Source of the DNA: Simplicispira lacusdiani
GTDB lineage: Bacteria; Pseudomonadota; Gammaproteobacteria; Burkholderiales; Burkholderiaceae_C
DNA length: 64,000 bases
Assembly: GCF_003604195.1 (NCBI RefSeq)
Contig: NZ_QXGR01000006.1
Coordinates: 1 to 64,000, forward strand
Direction of reading: 5' to 3'
In this document: piece by piece, positions 62,890 through 64,000 of the stretch
Position numbering within the stretch: position 1 is the first letter of the stretch
Layout: the number at the start of each line of letters is the position of its first letter
Notes under the pieces: model-generated
What the model was told of the DNA's origin: nothing
Database searches by the model: none
What the model saw: the letters and a program-made list of their open reading frames with translations, nothing else
Translations under genes and position numbers: made by a program

Positions 62890-62895
62890 TACACT
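62890..62895 (+). promoter_or_regulatory. -10-like TACACT before the Kef-type gene
   Basis: TACACT at 62890-62895 follows cgcgccgcttgc and would start transcription near 62902, giving a leader of about 170 bases before the ATG at 63074. Confidence 0.4.
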
Positions 62896-62950
62896 TTACG
62901 TAGCTGAAAACCCTGCCAGGCCCCGTGCCTTGGCATGGCCTGAGCCAAAA

Positions 62951-62995
62951 CCCACGGTATTCCACCCAGAATGGTTTTCATCCTGGGGCCGTGGG
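62951..62995 (+). other. Nested hairpin in the Kef-gene leader
   Basis: cccacgg (62951-62957) pairs with ccgtggg (62989-62995), and inside it cccag (62965-62969) pairs with ctggg (62983-62987). A weaker caggcc/ggcctg hairpin precedes it. It lies between the likely promoter and the Kef-type gene. It could be a structured leader or part of the ygiQ terminator; no T tract follows. Confidence 0.35.
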
Positions 62996-63073
62996 CTGAC
63001 TTCCTGCGCCCAGGTTGGGGTGCCCTTTGAAACGGTTGCACCCGGTCGTGTCCGGACTCACCATTGGAAGCCC

Positions 63074-64000
63074 ATGGAACACAACATTCCGCTCATCACC
63101 ACGCTGGCCGCGGGCTTCGGCATCGCCCTGGTGCTCGGCTTCATCGCCGAACGCATCCGCCTGCCCGCGTTGGTGGGCTACCTGCTCGCGGGCATTGCCA
63201 TCGGCCCGGCCACGCCGGGTTTCGTGGCCGATATGCACATCGCCGCGCAGCTGTCGGAAATCGGCGTGATGCTGCTGATGTTCGGCGTGGGCCTGCATTT
63301 CTCGCTCAACGACCTCATGGCCGTCAAGCGCATCGCCATCCCCGGCGCCGTGGTGCAGATGGGGCTGGCTACGGTGCTGGGCATGGGGCTGGCCTCGTGG
63401 TGGGGCTGGAGCTGGGGCGAGGGGCTGGTGTTTGGGCTCTCGCTCTCGTGCGCCAGCACCGTGGTGCTGCTCAAGGCGCTGGAGGTGCGCGGCCTGCTCG
63501 ACACCATGAACGGCCGCATCGCCGTGGGCTGGCTGGTGGTCGAGGACCTGGCCACGGTGCTGGTGCTCGTGCTGCTGCCGCCGCTGGCCGGGGTGCTGGG
63601 CGCCCCGGGGGCGCAGGCCGTGGACCAGCCGCTGTGGCGCACCATCGGCCAGACGCTGCTGCAGGTGGCGGCCTTCATCGCGCTGATGCTCATTTTCGGC
63701 CGCCGCGCGCTGCCCTGGCTGCTGTGGCAGGTGGCCAAGACCGGCTCGCGCGAGCTGTTCACGCTCTCGGTGGTGGCCTGCGCCATCGGCATCGCCTATG
63801 GCGCGGCGGGGCTGTTCAGCGTGTCGTTCGCGCTGGGCGCCTTCTTCGCCGGCATGGTGATGCGCGAGTCCGAGTTCAGCCACCGCGCGGCGCAGGAGTC
63901 TCTGCCGCTGCGCGACGCGTTCTCGGTGCTGTTCTTCGTGGCCGTGGGCATGCTGTTCGATCCCCAGGTGCTGCTCGAACAGCCGCTGCAGGTGCTGGGC
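63074..64000 (+). CDS. KefB/KefC/YbaL-type cation:proton antiporter, N-terminal part (cut by window end)
   Basis: The first 309 codons of a CPA2-family antiporter. About ten hydrophobic segments are visible. Family text includes GFIAERIRLPALVGYLLAGI, SEIGVMLLMFGVGLHFSLND, LSCASTVVLLKALEVRGLLD and WLVVEDLATVLVLVLLP, with the conserved aspartate in VVEDLAT. The sequence continues past the window, so presence of a C-terminal TrkA-N (NAD-binding) domain cannot be seen. These proteins exchange K+ or Na+ for H+ and can protect against electrophiles. YbaL-like and KefB-like types cannot be told apart from this half. Confidence 0.85.
   Translation, partial: MEHNIPLITTLAAGFGIALVLGFIAERIRLPALVGYLLAGIAIGPATPGFVADMHIAAQLSEIGVMLLMFGVGLHFSLNDLMAVKRIAIPGAVVQMGLATVLGMGLASWWGWSWGEGLVFGLSLSCASTVVLLKALEVRGLLDTMNGRIAVGWLVVEDLATVLVLVLLPPLAGVLGAPGAQAVDQPLWRTIGQTLLQVAAFIALMLIFGRRALPWLLWQVAKTGSRELFTLSVVACAIGIAYGAAGLFSVSFALGAFFAGMVMRESEFSHRAAQESLPLRDAFSVLFFVAVGMLFDPQVLLEQPLQVLG

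Overview
The window is a GC-rich, gene-dense chromosomal stretch from a betaproteobacterium, most likely family Comamonadaceae (the Acidovorax / Alicycliphilus / Diaphorobacter group). The basis is gene content and protein style, the many LivFGHM-type cassettes, a small MATPNYGYEKRQREL-type protein, and an interspersed repeat of about 65 bp built on gctat/atagc and agcgct palindromes that I associate with this family. I saw no tRNA, rRNA, CRISPR array, phage or insertion sequence. The many long open frames antisense to real genes are high-GC shadows and were left out.

1-18.8 kb looks like a nitrogen/carbon scavenging region centred on 4-aminobutyrate (GABA). A PotABCD-type ABC transporter runs on the minus strand into a cupin and gabD (succinate-semialdehyde dehydrogenase, cut by the window start). 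Next come a LivFGHM-type transporter with its binding protein and a two-subunit ATP-dependent hydantoinase/oxoprolinase-type amidohydrolase (hyuA, hyuB), then a PepSY protein and an AraC regulator. Last are gabT and the divergent MocR-family regulator gabR. The gabT-gabR spacer and the promoter of the PotABCD-type operon share the same multi-part motif with spacing conserved to one base, so gabR probably controls both. The HyuAB-type enzyme lies between GABA genes, so it may open a lactam such as 2-pyrrolidone to GABA (inference).

18.9-38.3 kb is mostly core genes: alaS, an HD-GYP protein, a diguanylate cyclase, trmB, gluQ, an FAD amine-oxidase-like protein, a LysR/pirin pair, a diguanylate cyclase next to a MinD/FlhG-type ATPase, a SulP transporter, metC, a DUF2189 membrane protein, divergent tesA/ybbA, and rlmB.

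38.3-50 kb holds cobB, an FMN riboswitch with ribB, a dihaem cytochrome c4, a lone Tat-exported binding protein followed by a five-PAS hybrid histidine kinase and a convergent receiver-GGDEF protein, a split chromate transporter and an FAH-family hydrolase. Counting the HD-GYP protein, four cyclic-di-GMP enzymes lie within 26 kb.

50-64 kb is more accessory: a DUF6150 protein, a decayed tail that may come from a DNA methyltransferase, a secreted cysteine-rich protein and a YjfB-like protein. A minus-strand operon follows (alkyl-DHAP-synthase-like flavoprotein, GlpD-like dehydrogenase, FGGY kinase, zinc phospholipase C-like protein) with a divergent AraC regulator. The window ends with a YgiQ radical SAM protein and a truncated KefB/C-type antiporter.

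The interspersed repeat lies inside or at the end of several coding regions (gluQ, ygiQ, the glpD-like gene, the methyltransferase-like remnant). In gluQ and ygiQ it adds about 22 residues in frame.
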